Counted from the stretch's first letter, positions 25,091 to 39,400 are shown. The stretch is DNA of 64,000 bases from Rallus limicola (GCA_022605955.1 JAKCOZ010000003.1:54188179-54252178), one strand, 5' to 3'. The notes: a model not told the origin generated them from the sequence alone. Translations and numbers: made by a program.

Positions 25091-28000
25091 TTTTCAAATT
25101 CACATGAAAGGAGAGACTGATTAGAGTATGCTATTTATGATGATAGCATTAAACTTCACTCTTTCCCTTCAGATTCTCAGTACAGGTGGTCCTTTGTTAG
25201 TGTGGCCCTTTCCAAATGTCTCGACTCCTTTACAGAGGTAACACAAGTGTGTCTAGAATCACATTTTGCTGCTGTGAATTCAGTGTGCTGAAATGGCTTT
25301 TCAGAATTAAACAGTATTATTTATATGTAAATACATGTCAGTAAGGAAAAAAAATAATACGCAAGCCACAACTGTGCGAAAAGAGGAGAAACAGAAGGGA
25401 CTGAAAAAGTGAATCAAGATAGAAGAACTTTAATCACATAATAATAATTGTCATACTGGTACACTTTCCCAGATATCACATTTTATCTAGAATGATACAC
25501 AGTGAGACACTTAAAATACTAATTTGGTGAGTCTTAATGCAAATAAATGAAATCAAGATTATTTTTTTTCCTTTGAAAAAGCTAAGGCGTTTATACAATG
25601 TCATGTAGGGACCAAAGTTTGATTCCAGAAGCCAATGGCGAAAATCTAGTTTTTGGATGTAAATCTCAATAGCATAACAGTGACATTAGGCCAAAGCTAA
25701 AGTAACATATCCTTAACAGACCAGGACCTACAGGAGGCAAAATGCAATTTTTCAACCTTTTTACCTAAGTCTTATCACCATGATATATAGACAAGGGTGG
25801 AATGGCATACCAACTTAGTCCAGTGTCTTGTCTCCAAGACAAGGAGCCAATCCTAAAGAGAGAATATACAACAAAAACATGACAAAAAAAAAAATTACAT
25901 GACTATGTGAAGCTAAGAACATGTCCAAACCAAGTCTAGCAGCTTTCTCCTGGGTATAAATTGTAAACACCCCAGTGATACAGATTTTTTTCTAAACAAT
26001 CCTCCTTTTATAAATCAATAGTGTTTTTAAAAAAATTTCTAAGGTAAAAATTCATGTATCAACTATATCATTTGCATGTAAACCAAAGCTTTTGATAATC
26101 TCATTAATGTCAGTTTCAGGGCTGTATGTCAACAATTGCAAATTGTTTTAGGTATTACTCTATAAAATCAAAAAATAATGAAAATGAATAGCTATTTTGT
26201 CTTGAGCAAGGTCCAGCTTCTAATTGTCTCATCTAAGTAATAATTGGATTCTTCTTTGTTTAGGAAGTGTTTCTTTCTATCAGAATAGGAAAACTGCCTG
26301 TTATCTTTTTTGTTCTTTTCTGCTGCAGCAAATGTCTTTTCAAACATTTAGGCTTCTTATTTTCTTGTTTGTTTGTTCCCTTGTTTCACACAGCTAAAGG
26401 TGGTGATGAGATGTAAATGAAGCTGACAGGAAACTCTCTACTTGCCAGAGTTTTATTTTGTACTTGCATATTTTTTTATTTTAGGATAAGCACCATTCTG
26501 AGCATATCCCCACCTAGTGCAGTCAAAGTGAAAAGATAAAAATGAAAGCTCTCCTCATAGACAGTCCTTTCCCTGCTGCCTCTGCTGCCGGCTCCAGGGA
26601 TGTCTCTCTCTTTGCTGGACCCATCTAGGGCATCTCAAGGGCATTGCACAATTCACGCAGGGTACTGCATTTATACCCAGAGGAGAGACTAGTTCCCACA
26701 AATCCCTCCTGACCTCTGTCCCCCAGTACGAGTGTCATTCCTGTCATTTTTCTGCACCCTCTCCCAAATTTCTCATAGAAGCTCCCCTACAGAAGAGATG
26801 CTTCATTTATACTGATTTAGTGTACGTGGCTAGGTCTAAACCTCATCAGGGTGGTATAGAGATCTGGGACCTGCAGGTATAGGAAGGATTTGGGAGGACA
26901 AATCATTGTATTTCATGAAAGCTGAAAGAGGACATTCTGAGAGGACTAGGGCTGTCTGGAGGCTGTGACTATGTGCACCTATGGGGAGAAGGACCTAAAT
27001 TATGATTAAAAAACATTTCTAAATAAGATTGAGGATTGTTATTGTATATTGGTAAGTTCCTTAAGGTACTGTGGTCTACACTGGCTTTAGGAAGAGCTGT
27101 AGCCTGCAGCACACGCTCTAATGAAGTTTTCCTGTACCCTGCTAGTGTCCCTATCCGGTTATTCTACATAAACTTCTACATATAGTTATTCTACACTGCA
27201 TAGTTAATTGAAATGTCTCTAAAAACAATTTCAGCTTACTTCTCACAAAGCATGGAGGAAAAAAACAAGTAGGTAATGTATTTTCCTCATGTCCTCCCTC
27301 TTTCACTTAGTCCTAAAATGTTCCACTCTTCCCACCTCCATGCACATGTAGTGGTCATAGCATGCTCAAGGCCAAAATAAAATAATAGTTAAAATCTCTG
27401 CTTTCAACATCTGCTTAGATATTTTTCCTCCAAAAATGGTTAATTTTTCAGTCTAGACTTCAATACAAAATTCAAGTGTATTGAAACATTTCAGACAAAA
27501 ATGAAGAGCTTTTCATACCTACAATGGACATGACAGAACAAGATTGAAGTTAAGCCTCTCTTTTTCCCTTTATATTTACTATTTTTAAAAATCTCAGGCT
27601 CATATAATTAATTTGTGACGTCTTTCACTCAATGTGTAGGCAATATTAATATCTACATCAATGCAGATGACTCTACTTGAATGTTAGAGCATGTCAGAGC
27701 TAGTTGCTCTGATGCCAGAGCTCTCTTTCCATGTCTAGTCCCATGCATTGCTTTCCTATGTTTCTGTGGAAGAAGACCATAGCAGTGCAGCTGACTGCAT
27801 TTTTGTCTAACCTCATCTGAGTGGTTTTGAAATCTAACAACTATTATTATCTTCTTAATGCATTATTTCAGTATAAACAAGATTTTTTTTTAAATAAAAA
27901 GAGATTTCAGATCTTCTAATTTTTCTCACAAGAGGTTTAACTGCCCCAATGAGCATAATCCTCTGAAAATCAGGAATTTTGCAGTATCAGAACATTAAAA

Positions 28001-28490
28001 AAATTAAATACCAGGTTTGGCTACTTTCCTTTAAAAATCATCAGAAAACCTGTTTAGCCTCTTATTTAATGTAAGCTTAGCAATTATTCAGACAAACCGC
28101 TATGAAACCAAAATTTAACAGACACAAACCTGATCGCACACAGTAATAATTATGTGGAGGTAACATGAAATTATATTTGATTTAAGGCTTTTGACACCTC
28201 ACTAAGGCTGTACCTTTAAAAATATATTAGTATAGTAGAACAGAAGTTGAGAATTGCTAATTGCAAGAAATAATATTTTATGCCTGCATGCACATGTAAG
28301 ATGATTGTTAGAAGAGATCTCACGGATCCCTTGGTTTCCTAAGATATTGTTTTAGCCTGAGTTAAATGCAGTATCTAATTGCCAATTGCAATGCATTATG
28401 TTTATATAATATGATACTTATTTTTTCCACTTGAGTAGATAAAGTGGGTATCTATTTATATTATCATGATGTTTGAGTCAGTAAAGGCTG
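25091..28490. other. unique AT-rich non-coding DNA
   Basis: No gene or interspersed repeat is recognised in this 3.4 kb. A slightly GC-richer part lies at about 26550-26790 but contains no convincing open frame or CpG enrichment. Confidence 0.55.
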
Positions 28491-28499
28491 ATTAGTTAC

Positions 28500-29760
28500 A
28501 ATGAATGCCAGGAAAAGCAAATGCAGTCTCCTGAATAAAAATTGGCAGCTTTCGTGGCGTGTGAATGCAAATAAAGAAGAGAAATGTGCTCTTCTAAACT
28601 AAAGTCCTGGTGTTCTTCTAATGCGGCCTATTTACACCAATAAAATTGTCAAATGTGAAATTCATCCAAGTTTGTCTTTTCTCCCTTCCCAGATAACTAA
28701 TGTTCTTGGCACTGCTTAGCAATAAACAGATACAAAGATACCGCCCTTAACTGAACAGCGTATGTTATTTCCTTTTAGCAAGGTACAGGTAAAGTGCATC
28801 CCAGTTACTGCGTTTGATAGAGTTCATTTGGGTGAAGAGGCTCTGCTTTGGATGAGCTGTATTTTCCACTAATGAGCATTTCCTATATATTGCTTCTTAT
28901 GAAGAACTGACAGCCTTGTAATAATCTGTTTTGACAGTATTTTCCTAGAAATATTGTGTTAAATATTTTTAGACATGAGGGATCATGGACATATGGATAT
29001 AGTGGTGTGTGCCTTGTCTAATTATATGCATTATACAATTTGCCATTGTTGGAGACTGTTGTACCATCTTTCATTCATTTAATAATGCTTTTGCAAATTG
29101 GCAGATAGCATTTGGTCTAAAATACACACAGGGTTTTTGCAGGAATAAAACATGCACTGCCTTTTCTCTAGTGTAGAGCAATTTGTCAAGTAATTAGCCA
29201 ACCTAATTAAATTTTTGTAGCACTAATCAAACGAATATGCTAAAATTTTCTTTGCACAGCCAGTTTGCTGTCTGCTTGCATTTAACTTGATGGTTTGAAA
29301 GAGGCCCTACTATGTCTGCCACTCCACTTAATCACCTCATTTGCATTTTATATTGGTAAATCAAATTAAGCACCAGTGGCTTTTAGTATGATTGACTATG
29401 GTCAGGGCTGTTCAGATGGGACTTTTTCACAGAAAATTAGGCACATTTTAATATGAGTGAGTCTGTGCTTTCAGCATTCAGCAAACTACATTCACTCAGC
29501 TAATTAAAAGAGCTTGTTGCTTTTTGCCGATGTATGATAGATTTATCCAGCTGGTGTGTCCATTTTCTTTTGCATAATTTCTTGATGGAAGTTTTTATCT
29601 TTATACATAATAAGATTGTCTAAACAACACTTCAAACCAATTTGCAAGAACTATATAAATAATATTTTGCAGAAGCTATTCACTTTGAAAGAAATATACT
29701 TGCTGTTCAGCAAACTGATTAGGTTATATATCTTTGCCGTTACATCCTTCTAGAATATAA
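28500..29760. promoter_or_regulatory. candidate cluster of developmental non-coding regulatory elements
   Basis: This 1.2 kb has no repeats, few long homopolymers and many transcription-factor-like words. TAATTA homeodomain cores lie at 29019, 29191, 29204 and 29501. A perfect octamer ATTTGCAT (POU) is at 29339-29346. A SOX-like CATTGTT at 29044-29050 sits directly next to ATTTGC. The texture matches vertebrate developmental enhancers that stay conserved in gene deserts. The motifs are seen; conservation and function are inference, because AT-rich DNA produces such words by chance. Confidence 0.3.
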
Positions 29761-29769
29761 TCTTTGACA

Positions 29770-32035
29770 CTATGAAATTTTCAGATTTTGCCTTGACTGA
29801 GCCAAAATTGATCACTTTCCTAAAATCACAGGGAAAACCTGCTGAAGAAAATCCCTAGCAGTTCTGTCATGGTATAGTTTGATCCTCCTGTAGATTAGAC
29901 AAAAGTTCGGACCCAAAGCTTTACAAATTACATTGCTTACAGGATAAGGTTATTATGTGCGTAGGTCTTCCCTCATTGTTTGTTATTTTGAAGGATACTT
30001 CACCATATGTAAAGCATTGCCTGAAACAGGAGCCAAAATATATCTTTCTATTTTTCAAGGGGCAATAAAAACACAAGTATCAAAATGCATTGCCTGGTCT
30101 GTTGCAGTTCATATGTGTGCTAACAATAGCTAGGAAATGAAAAACTACTTTCACCAACATCTTTCTAAAAAAAAGCCTAGATTTCATCATATTTTTGGAA
30201 GAGACTAACCAGGTTCTAACCAGGTTTAAACCAATAGTACGACAAGAAGTAACAAAACTAAGGCTTCAATGATAATACATGTACATATTTCTTTTATAAA
30301 ATAACTGATACCACCAAAATAGACACCATTCCTAATTAGGACCCATCATGAGACAGTGTAAGGGACAAGATAATTTTGGGCTCATGTAAATAACATGAGT
30401 TTTCATACACCTGTAGCTTCCGACAATTATTTAGCTCCAAAGTGCTGTCTAAGGTCAAAAGTCTTATGCATCCTATGTTGTGCTAGAGTGGTGATGAGCC
30501 CTCATCCAGCCCTTTTTGTAGATGGTGGAAGGACAAAGGTTACATCTTTCCTTAGGCATTTGTTAGACATAAGCAGCTGCTTATGACAGTCATCCACTTT
30601 GTGGAAAGTGAGGAAGGAATGAAAGAGATTCAGCCATAGAAACCCTATTAAATTTTTCAGAAAGGAACTAACTTAACAAAACATCTGACATACAACATGA
30701 GAGTTTGTATGTGGATCCAAGGCAACACTTTCCCCTACAAACTGCAAGACTTTTCCCTGAGGTAGCTGTAGAGCACCCAGATATCCTCTTCTGGCAGTAG
30801 AGCTGTGATGAAAGTAACTTAAGAGGGAGGAAAGAGGGAAATCTTAAACTGCCATCGCTATTTGTTAAGGAAATGTTCCGGAGGGGGTGGGGAATGAGGG
30901 GAAGTACTAAAATGTATGATAAAAACAAAAGATAGAAATAGCGAAGAATTATGTAAATATAGGAAAACCACTCTTTGCAAGTGTTCAATTAAAAACAATA
31001 TAGTGATGAAGCTAACTGTAATGCTTAGAAACCAACCTTCCGGTCTAAGAGTCAGACTTAAAGATGATGATTGCATCCATCCCATTACAGTTTGCACAGC
31101 GCAATTGATTAAACTCCATTGTTTCTGGGATGTTTCTCTGTAAACATTCTTCTGCAAATATTAAAATGCAAGAAATTTGCGACCAGATCATACCCCTTTC
31201 CCTCATGGGACAAAGTGTCCTTGACATGGAAGTAGTGGCTTAGCTGTGAAAAATAATGGGGGGAAATATAAGGCTCAACAGTGACCATACAGACCTCAGA
31301 AGGGAAGCTGGAGCTGAGCCTGTGACCCACAATGTACAAATGTAACAGATGCCTGAGTACTGTAATGCAGCTTTAATTAAACATAGGCCAAAACCTTCTT
31401 GCTCTAAGCTCATGAGGATTATCATGATAATAACTTGGCCTTGTTCTGGCTAAACTCGCTTCAGTCCAGAAAAAAAGGCAGTAATGCTTTGTGTGCTTTG
31501 GTACTGAGCTGGAATAGAGCAAGCTACATTAAATCCCATAGATACAATTTACCTGAGAACACTGGTAGAACCCCCCTGTCCTATGCCTTACTATGCCTTA
31601 ACTGATTTAACACACTAGCTTCTTTTGCAAAACTTCTTGTAATCTCTTGATCTCTTGTAATGCATGGTAGCTTAATATAGTTCTGAGGGGTATTCTGATT
31701 TATACTTACATTTTATATTCTGATTTATATGTATAAACATTCTCATTTGAAAAAATCCTCAGAGGCATGCAGTCATCTTATATGGTACTTTGAAAAGAAT
31801 GCAAATAAACAGAATCAAGCTATTAAATGTTCTTTATTTGATATTCCAACTGTCTGGCCTTTTAATTTTATTTTAATGAATTTAAATTCAGCTAAATGTC
31901 ATGTTCAGAATGCTAATACTCTAATCATGCTCAAAAAATTATTCTGAATATCTACTGTTACTGAACAGCATGTTGATGTAAATTTAATGTTAAATGAACA
32001 TGTTATTGTCAGTTGAAGACTGCAGATTATCTCTG
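29770..32035. other. unique AT-rich non-coding DNA
   Basis: No gene supported. Small direct repeats include CTATGCCTTA twice in tandem at 31581-31600 and TATTCTGATTTATA twice near 31691 and 31716. Overlapping frames of 60-106 codons at 30668-31425 have no recognisable protein features. Confidence 0.55.
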
Positions 32036-32064
32036 AATCAAACAAAACAAAACAAAACAAAAAC
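32036..32064. repeat. (AAAAC)n simple repeat
   Basis: About five units of a CAAAA pentamer, nearly perfect. Confidence 0.9.
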
Positions 32065-32069
32065 CAAAC

Positions 32070-34695
32070 TACAAAAACCCAACCCTCACCCTTATCTGTA
32101 TATTCTTTCCTACTTTCAGATTTGAAGCACCAAACCTAGTATTCATTGCCAAGTCACCCCAACTCCAAAAATAATATTACTCGATATATCATTTTGTTTA
32201 TCAGTAACTGTTATGACTGTAAAGAAATCGCAAAGGACTTGTGGCACCAAAAAGGTTATTTTTGTTAATCTAAGGAAACACTGACATATGTTATTCTGCC
32301 AGATAACTTATACACTTCCCCGGTTTGTGAATCTTATCCATACTAATCTGAAAACTTACATAAAAACTGCCTTATTTTGTCAGGTTTTAGAGTTTAAAAC
32401 CTGATTCAGCAGTCTTTATTCATAAAAAACACTGGTATTTAAATCCTGATTCTTGTGCCCCAAATTTACTATAAGCAGCGAAATGAGCTACAAATACATT
32501 CTGCATAACAATATGACATTTATTGCAGTTCCCTGCTACTAAACTCATAAATACATGTTAGCATTAAGAAGACAGATTTCCATTTCTTGGCATAATTTGG
32601 AAGAAATAAGGATCTCTATGAATTTGATTTCACATTTTCTTTCTTTTATAGTAGAGAAAACATTCTAAGTGCTGGTATTAATTTCCAGTTATTCAGTTAC
32701 TTATTTAGTATGAATTGTGAACTCTTCAGGAACTTTAAAGGGTCCAGTCCTATTGACTTCAGCAGAAGCTTCTTCTGCAGAGGATTAGAGGTTCATGCTT
32801 TCGGGGAGAGTCAACTGATAATAGGAAGTTTGCTTTTCTGTTCCTTGCTGTCCCCAAGAAACCCTCTATTCCAGTTTTCACTGCTGATTTCTATCCTTCC
32901 CCTTGGCTGAGGATATTTGTTTTGGAGATCCTTTTGAGTTTATGTATGAGGAAAGGGAGCTAAAATTTAATTTTCTCTGCCTCTTACCCTATAATCTGTT
33001 TCTGACATATGTCTGTGTGGAGCCTGAGCCGAGCTCTCTTCTAGCTGTTTACTCAATTATTATCTCACAATTACCAGTGAGCAAAAAGTCTGTATTAGTA
33101 AAATATTATAGGTCACAGTCCTGAAAAATCTGAATAACTTCACCTAAATGGTATAGCAAACTTATTTACTGTTAGCTCTGTTACTCCCCAGGCTTGAACA
33201 TCCACCATGATGGTGGTGCAAGACAAACCAAATGCTAACTGAGGCAGTTGTATCTGCCAGCATTTTTTGATAACTGGAGCTTTCAGAAAAGGAACCTGTC
33301 TTGCTTGTTAAAAGAATTCACACACTAACCATAGATACATTCTTCATCAGACTGATATTCAGTCTCCTTATAAAGATAATATATTCTGAAAGAATTTTGC
33401 TCTTACAAAATGTCTACCATTCAGAAAAAAAACATGCCTTCCTACTTATAGTGAGATAAGAGTTCATTTATTTTTTCTTAATATAGATTTTTATGCTGCA
33501 ATATGAACTTAGGTTTACAATTGCAGTCAAATATGCAGAGCTTAATCGCTCCCAGTGTTACATGGAACTGGATTGCAGGTATAAGCCAATTCACCTTCAT
33601 AGATGTGAATTTCTGAAAATGTCCCCCTTAAAGGAACAACTTGTATTGCATAGCTCCTGGGCGATGCTTAACAATTGATGAGAACAAAAAGAGGAGGAAT
33701 TTATGCAAGGCAATATGAAGTGACTCGTATAAGCCAAATGGCACAGTTTAAAATGTATGTGTGCTACAGGCGCACTGCAGCAGACTCTAAGCTGCATTAA
33801 CTGATCGTGCATAAACAGGAACCACAGTAAGCAGCTGCTGTCAGACCTAAACAATAGCATTTTGAGCAGTTTATTTAACTCAACTAATTCTACAGAGACA
33901 ACAGGTTTCTTCCTATTGTTACAGGCTAGCAGTGAAGCAGAACGTCAGCATGTCTCTCAGTAGTGGTCTTGTTTGTCTCTTTGTGTGGTATTTATAGCGT
34001 GGTCTGGTTAATGTCAGTCTTCACTTTATTGGTATTCTCTTAAATCCTGAAATTTTACCCAGACTTTTACTAATAAACCAAATCTTCTCATAGAGGTGAT
34101 GTATATTTTCCAGCAAGTCCCGTGAAAACTTCCAATCCCTTTCCAACTGTGTGTGGCTGTATTTCATACCAACTCCTTTCACATGCTACAGTCTTTTTAT
34201 TTTTTATTCTTGATTTTTCTTCCATGGAGGACTTAGCCTTTTATATACACATTTTTAACACATTTTTGTTCCTTAATTTTATTTCTTATGACAGCTTTTA
34301 TAAACACGGAAAAAGAGATTTCTTGTATCAGATACAGATAGTAATGTGAGGGTCAGCCACCATGTTCTCATAAGCTACAGTAACATTTATCAAGTTGGTA
34401 GCATAGCTGCACTGATAAAGATTTTTTTCTATTTTTAACATTCTGATTTCCAGACAGAAATTAATTCACCTCAAATAGAAGGCCAGGCTAAGGCACAGCT
34501 CAGTTTCACTTTGAAGAATCAGCTGTAAAAGTCACAGTCAGTTCCTGGCTTGATCATAAAAACTGTTTTCGGCACACTTTGTTCCTCACTTCTACCAGTA
34601 AATGATTCTTTCCCTTTCCTACATACTCAGACAGTTTTCTATGTCCAGGACACCAGTAATAGCACCTATTAAAACTGCAGAATGCACAAACTATT
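32070..34695. other. unique non-coding DNA
   Basis: No gene supported. The part at about 33500-33830 is of mixed composition and has few runs, so it could be a conserved non-coding segment, but no distinct motif stands out. The words around 32745-32765 ('tcctattgacttcagcag') recall old amniote LINE remnants but are too short to call. Confidence 0.5.
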
Positions 34696-34700
34696 GCTGC

Positions 34701-34726
34701 TTTTTTTTTTTTTTTAAAAAAAAAAA
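34701..34726. repeat. T15 followed directly by A11 (self-complementary)
   Basis: Fifteen T run directly into eleven A, giving a perfect 22-bp hairpin-capable palindrome of simple sequence. Such tracts are usually length-variable and bent. Confidence 0.95.
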
Positions 34727-34729
34727 GAA

Positions 34730-36200
34730 AATTATACTGAATTTTTCTGTACCATCACAGAAAGGATTCCCAGGAAAAATGCTTTGAAAAATTCTCATTT
34801 GTGAATATAACTTCGAACACAACCTGAATATAACCATGTACACAAATAATAAGTTGTAAGAAAACTTTACTTCAAAGAGGTGTTAACAAGAAGTGAAATT
34901 GGAAAGCTGGGGCAAAATAAATAAACCAAAGAAATGTTGAAAAATTCTTGAATGTAAAACTAAAGAGCATTTTCTGACAGAAAATTCCCTCCCTCCACAA
35001 ACTATTTCAAGAGATTAAGCAGATCAATAATTCACAACAAAGGCAAACCTGCTCTCTGCTGAGAAATGCCCAGAGTGAAGGGAGAAACAGGGCTAAGAGC
35101 AAGAGATGCACACAGCATGACCCAGGTTGGTATTGCCTGTGCTGCAGACACTCTGTTCCTTTACTGTTAACTGCTAAGCTTGAAGAAAGCGTCAGAGGAG
35201 GAAATGGACAGCTTTTGGCCAGGAGTTCTGCACTGCTTTTGGGTAATTGACATGCTCCTCTGCATGTCAGAGTACATCTCATGGCGGCTGGACCAGCCCT
35301 GGGAGGGCCGGGTGAGCCAAAACCTCCCAGCACAAGGATGAGAGTCAGCGAGTTTCTGTACTCACAACACTCAGCAGCCCAGCCCAGGACTGCCTGTTAT
35401 GTAGTGATGGAACAAGACACTGTTACTTTAATAACCACCCTGGGATTTCATCCGTTTCTCAGGGTGTGACATCTTCTGGCTCTGGAGCATGAGAAAATAT
35501 TGGCATGTAACCCCATGGACCAGGAGGACTTCATCATGGCTTTGATTGTTCTTGGTGAATATCATCGTCATCTCTGTATTAAAAACCCTATGGGAAGTCA
35601 GTCAGGGTTTTGTGTTTTAACGTATATAACTGAATGCAAATTTTGAAATTTAAAAATCAGTAGCTCTGGTCTCTTCCTCTTCTCTTAGCTGCTCTAAAGA
35701 AATATTTCCTTCTGCCTAGCACCAGGTTATTATCTTATTCAATTGTCAGATTCAGATGTCCTGAAAAATACCCAACATTCTATTCTAAGAGTGTTATTCT
35801 ATTTAAATTCATAAAATACTAAAATTTTCCCAGTTTTAATATATATCATTTCTTGGTATGCTATACATTGATATAAATAAGATTTGGGAATTCTCTTGCT
35901 TATAAATCACTGAGAACTACTCCGATAAAGAAAAAAATAAAAGACCTTTTTTGTCTTTTTAAATGCTAGTAACTTTGCCTCTCTTGTTTTTCTCAAAGTC
36001 ATAGCTAACTGCTGAGCACCTGGGACAGATGTAAACTGTATGTGAATTTTCTCATTTTATCTCATGTCTTTAATGTATCTATCTGCAGATATAGTCTATA
36101 TTCACAGATATATTCAGTTTTATATTGATATATTCAGAATTCCTTTTAAGTTACTATTTGCTAAATTAATTTTTAAATTTATTCCTGTAATTCCTTGCAG
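34730..36200. other. unique DNA with a small GC-richer patch
   Basis: At 35281 an ATG begins a short GC-rich frame that meets a donor-like GGTGAGCC near 35311. No promoter, CpG island or downstream exon supports a gene, so it is left uncalled. The remainder is AT-rich and featureless. Confidence 0.45.
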
Positions 36201-36470
36201 ATTCTACTCCACACACCTGCAAAGGGGAATAAAAGGCATAAAGTGCCCTTTATATCTTAGCTCTGGCTGCACAGGTGTATGTGGCTGTGTGTGCAGGCGT
36301 TTGCTAGGGCTCCCAGGAGGCAGTTGCTTTCCCTTCTGCAAAGCACCATGTCCGTCAGCAGCGCCCGGTGCTCCAGCCGGCAGTGGAGTGCCCGGCCTAG
36401 GAAACACAGTGCCAGGCACCAGACTGAAACCATTACATTTCTGCAGCCGTGCCTGAAGCTAAATTCTTGA
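36201..36470 (+). other. possible exon-like, GC-richer segment
   Basis: A good acceptor-like sequence ends at 36199-36200 (T-rich tract, then TTCCTTGCAG). The following 256 bases stay open in one frame up to the stop near 36456, encoding a Cys/Gly/Pro-rich, unrecognised peptide. CpG dinucleotides are locally enriched (about nine between 36290 and 36500). The - strand is also open, which argues for compositional rather than coding causes. No strong donor or poly(A) signal was found. It could be a terminal lncRNA exon or chance. Confidence 0.15.
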
Positions 36471-36479
36471 TTCCACAAA

Positions 36480-39400
36480 GCAGTTTGGGAGCGTTTTGGC
36501 AAAGCGACCATTGACCTACTTTTCTGTTTAGAAGTTCTTCATAAGTATGGGTATATGATGAGTGGTCCTCAACCCTGATCTACTTTAATATTAAGCACTC
36601 CAATTACAGAACATTTTTCAGAAACAGGCTTCTTGTTTTCCTTTTCTGGGAAAAGGCAGTGGCCAAGAAACCTGGAAGTAATGAGATAAGACTCATTTAC
36701 TGGGCAGATCTTCTCTCTTTAGGGAAGACCAGATGCATTTGCAATGATACAGCCGAAGGCACAGGAAGGAGCATGTAGCTCAGCCTTCTCTCAAACCTTT
36801 CAGGTGAGGCAACCTGCAGGCAATGGATGTGTAGCACAATATGTGGCATGGCAAAACTGCAAGTCAGGCACAAGTTCTGCTGCTGGAAACATACTCTCTG
36901 CAGCAACTGCCTCTGCTGTTCTCACCTGCTGATGAAGTAACCTTTATTACTCAGAGCTCTGTGTTGAGACCCTTCTGCATTGCCTCTTTTGCATACCACT
37001 TACTTTTGGAGCCTGCTAACACAGCTGTACACAATGCAGAGACAGCCCGCATGGTTAGGATTGACCCCAGCGGCAGCAGAGGGATACCAACGCTTTCGAT
37101 CTAATATCTCCTTCTGGGCTTAAGAGAAGAAAAGCATATGTTCTAAAACTTCTGACTAACTAATCTCAGTTAAAACTTAACCAAGGATGAAAGAGTTTGC
37201 TGGAGTTTTTCTAGCTTTCACAAAAATCATGAGGCTGGAGTAAACACAGACCCTGGTAGAGACTTGGAACAATCTTCTAGCTCATATGTAAAATACACCA
37301 TTCTGCTGTCTCTAAGAGTGGCCTACTGCAATTTCAATTTAATTGGAATTAGACCCCACTACACCAAATCCAATTAACTAACTTCCTCCAAAGAAGACAA
37401 AAGGTAAATGTTAGAGGCCAGTGTTCCAAGGTGAGCCACAAAAATGCATCTATAACATGCACTGAAGAAACATGTGAGCTGGATCCAAGAAGACTGCACA
37501 TAGAAGCATGAGCTAACACCTACCCAAGCCAGGATCTCCAGCCATAACAATGTAGTGCCACTCTGCCATACAAAAGGGTCAGGAAAGCAGTGTTCCCCAC
37601 AACCACAGAGTCATCTCCAAGGCAATATTTCCTGCCATCATCAGGGTATGGTAATGGAGGCAGATCTTCCTACTGCTGCAGCAGTACCTCTCCTGGGTCC
37701 AGAATTGATGCTGGTACCTTAGGAGGTATCAATTCATGCTCATTCCACAGCAGACAGGCACTAAATGTTTTGTATTCTCATCAAGAAGATTAGAGCCCTA
37801 TGAGAAGAGTAATTTAAGGAATAACTGTTTTCTCAGGCTGCCTGCCTAATCAGGAAAAACAAAATATTTTCAGTTCAGCCCAAATTGGTGTTAAATGGAA
37901 GAAAGAACTGAAACAAAGAAAAAAGAGACACAGGTTAAAAAAATCTGCATTGTTGCTTCAAAATTAAATCTATTTGATGACTTTTTTTGAGTTTCACCCA
38001 TTACCTGTTTCAAGTGGTGTTGGCAGCTTTGCATTAAACGTGGGTATTTGGGGAAAAAATATATTTCTCATATTATTTTGTATTTGGCATTTTCTGAACT
38101 CTTTTCCTTTATTTCATCTCTTTCACTGTAACTTGTTGCAAATTTCCAAATTTCAGAACAGTTTCTACAACTTGACTGCCTTGTCAAAACTGTGTATAAT
38201 CAAAAATAGGAACTGCTAAAAATTCCACCAAGAAAAATCATGCCAGAAGCTCTAAATAAGGTCATTGTAAGCTTCAAGGTATGACAGGTATTTCTTTTTT
38301 AACAATTATATTTTAGTAGCTGTTTTCCTATTTGTAAATCACTTTGTATGAATTTCTTACTGATATGAGTGTATGAGAGCTTTGATTATTATAGTAGCAG
38401 TCACAGTAGGAACTCTGGTTCATTCTGCTTGATCCAAGTGTTGCCCTGCTAGCATTTCTGACAACAATCATGAGCCTCTACCCCTGCTCATGAAAATCTC
38501 TTAAAAGTCCCTAATTGTCTTGGTTTCATTTTCTTGTTTTTGCTTTGACTTGAACAATTTTTTTGTGTCTGCCTTCTTATTTCTGAGCCTCTGAATGATA
38601 GTATTTTTCATTTTTAAATTTTTTTTCCCAGTAGAAAATGACAAGACATAACAGAGCGGGCCCCAATGCTCTGTACTAATTGTGGGACCTTTTAAAAGAA
38701 TACAGGTTTCTTTATGACTGGAAATAAAATTACGAATTGGAAACACTGGAAATGCAACCCTAGAACTGCCTGCAGTAATACTTGTTGCATGGGCAAATTT
38801 TCACACCAAAACCACTGAGGTCTGGGACATGACTTTTCATCTGTCTCTCAACTGCAGTTTAACGTGCCAGCAGTTAGCCAGCTGCCTGGTTAAAAGAAGC
38901 TGACTGTGGTCATGTGTTCTTATGCTCCTGAAGAACTTAAAACTTCCATTCAGGCCACAAAAATTGGGTTATAAGGAAAAGTAAAAAGGGAAAAGCTGTA
39001 CTCTTGCTGTGTATTTTGTTTTGTTTACTCTGCCTTCTGAGTCCCATATCCACTGCACAAGTTTCTGCCTGCAATTATGGAAACTAGGAAACTCTTCCGT
39101 TTCTGCTTTCAGCAGAAAGGAGTGCTTCCTAATATAAGGAGATGGATTGTAAAATTGGAAGAGCTTGTTATAACAGTTTGTGCTTGTCTTTTTGATATTC
39201 TGTTGTTTATATGATTTATGCTTAAAAAAACAAACACAAATAAGTGCACAGAATGCCATTAAAGATTATTCTAAACCAGAAATTCATATTAACTATCTAA
39301 GCACACATAAAAATATCTAAAACAGAGTTATTGTACCACTGTTTATATCTGAGCTATAAGAGCCTGAGGTGCTTGATAGTGGCACCCATGCCAGCTGCTT

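Noticed and set aside
35281..35469. GC-rich ATG start with donor-like GGTGAG as a first exon
   Set aside because: No CpG island, TATA-like promoter or downstream exon, and the frame has no recognisable start such as a signal peptide.
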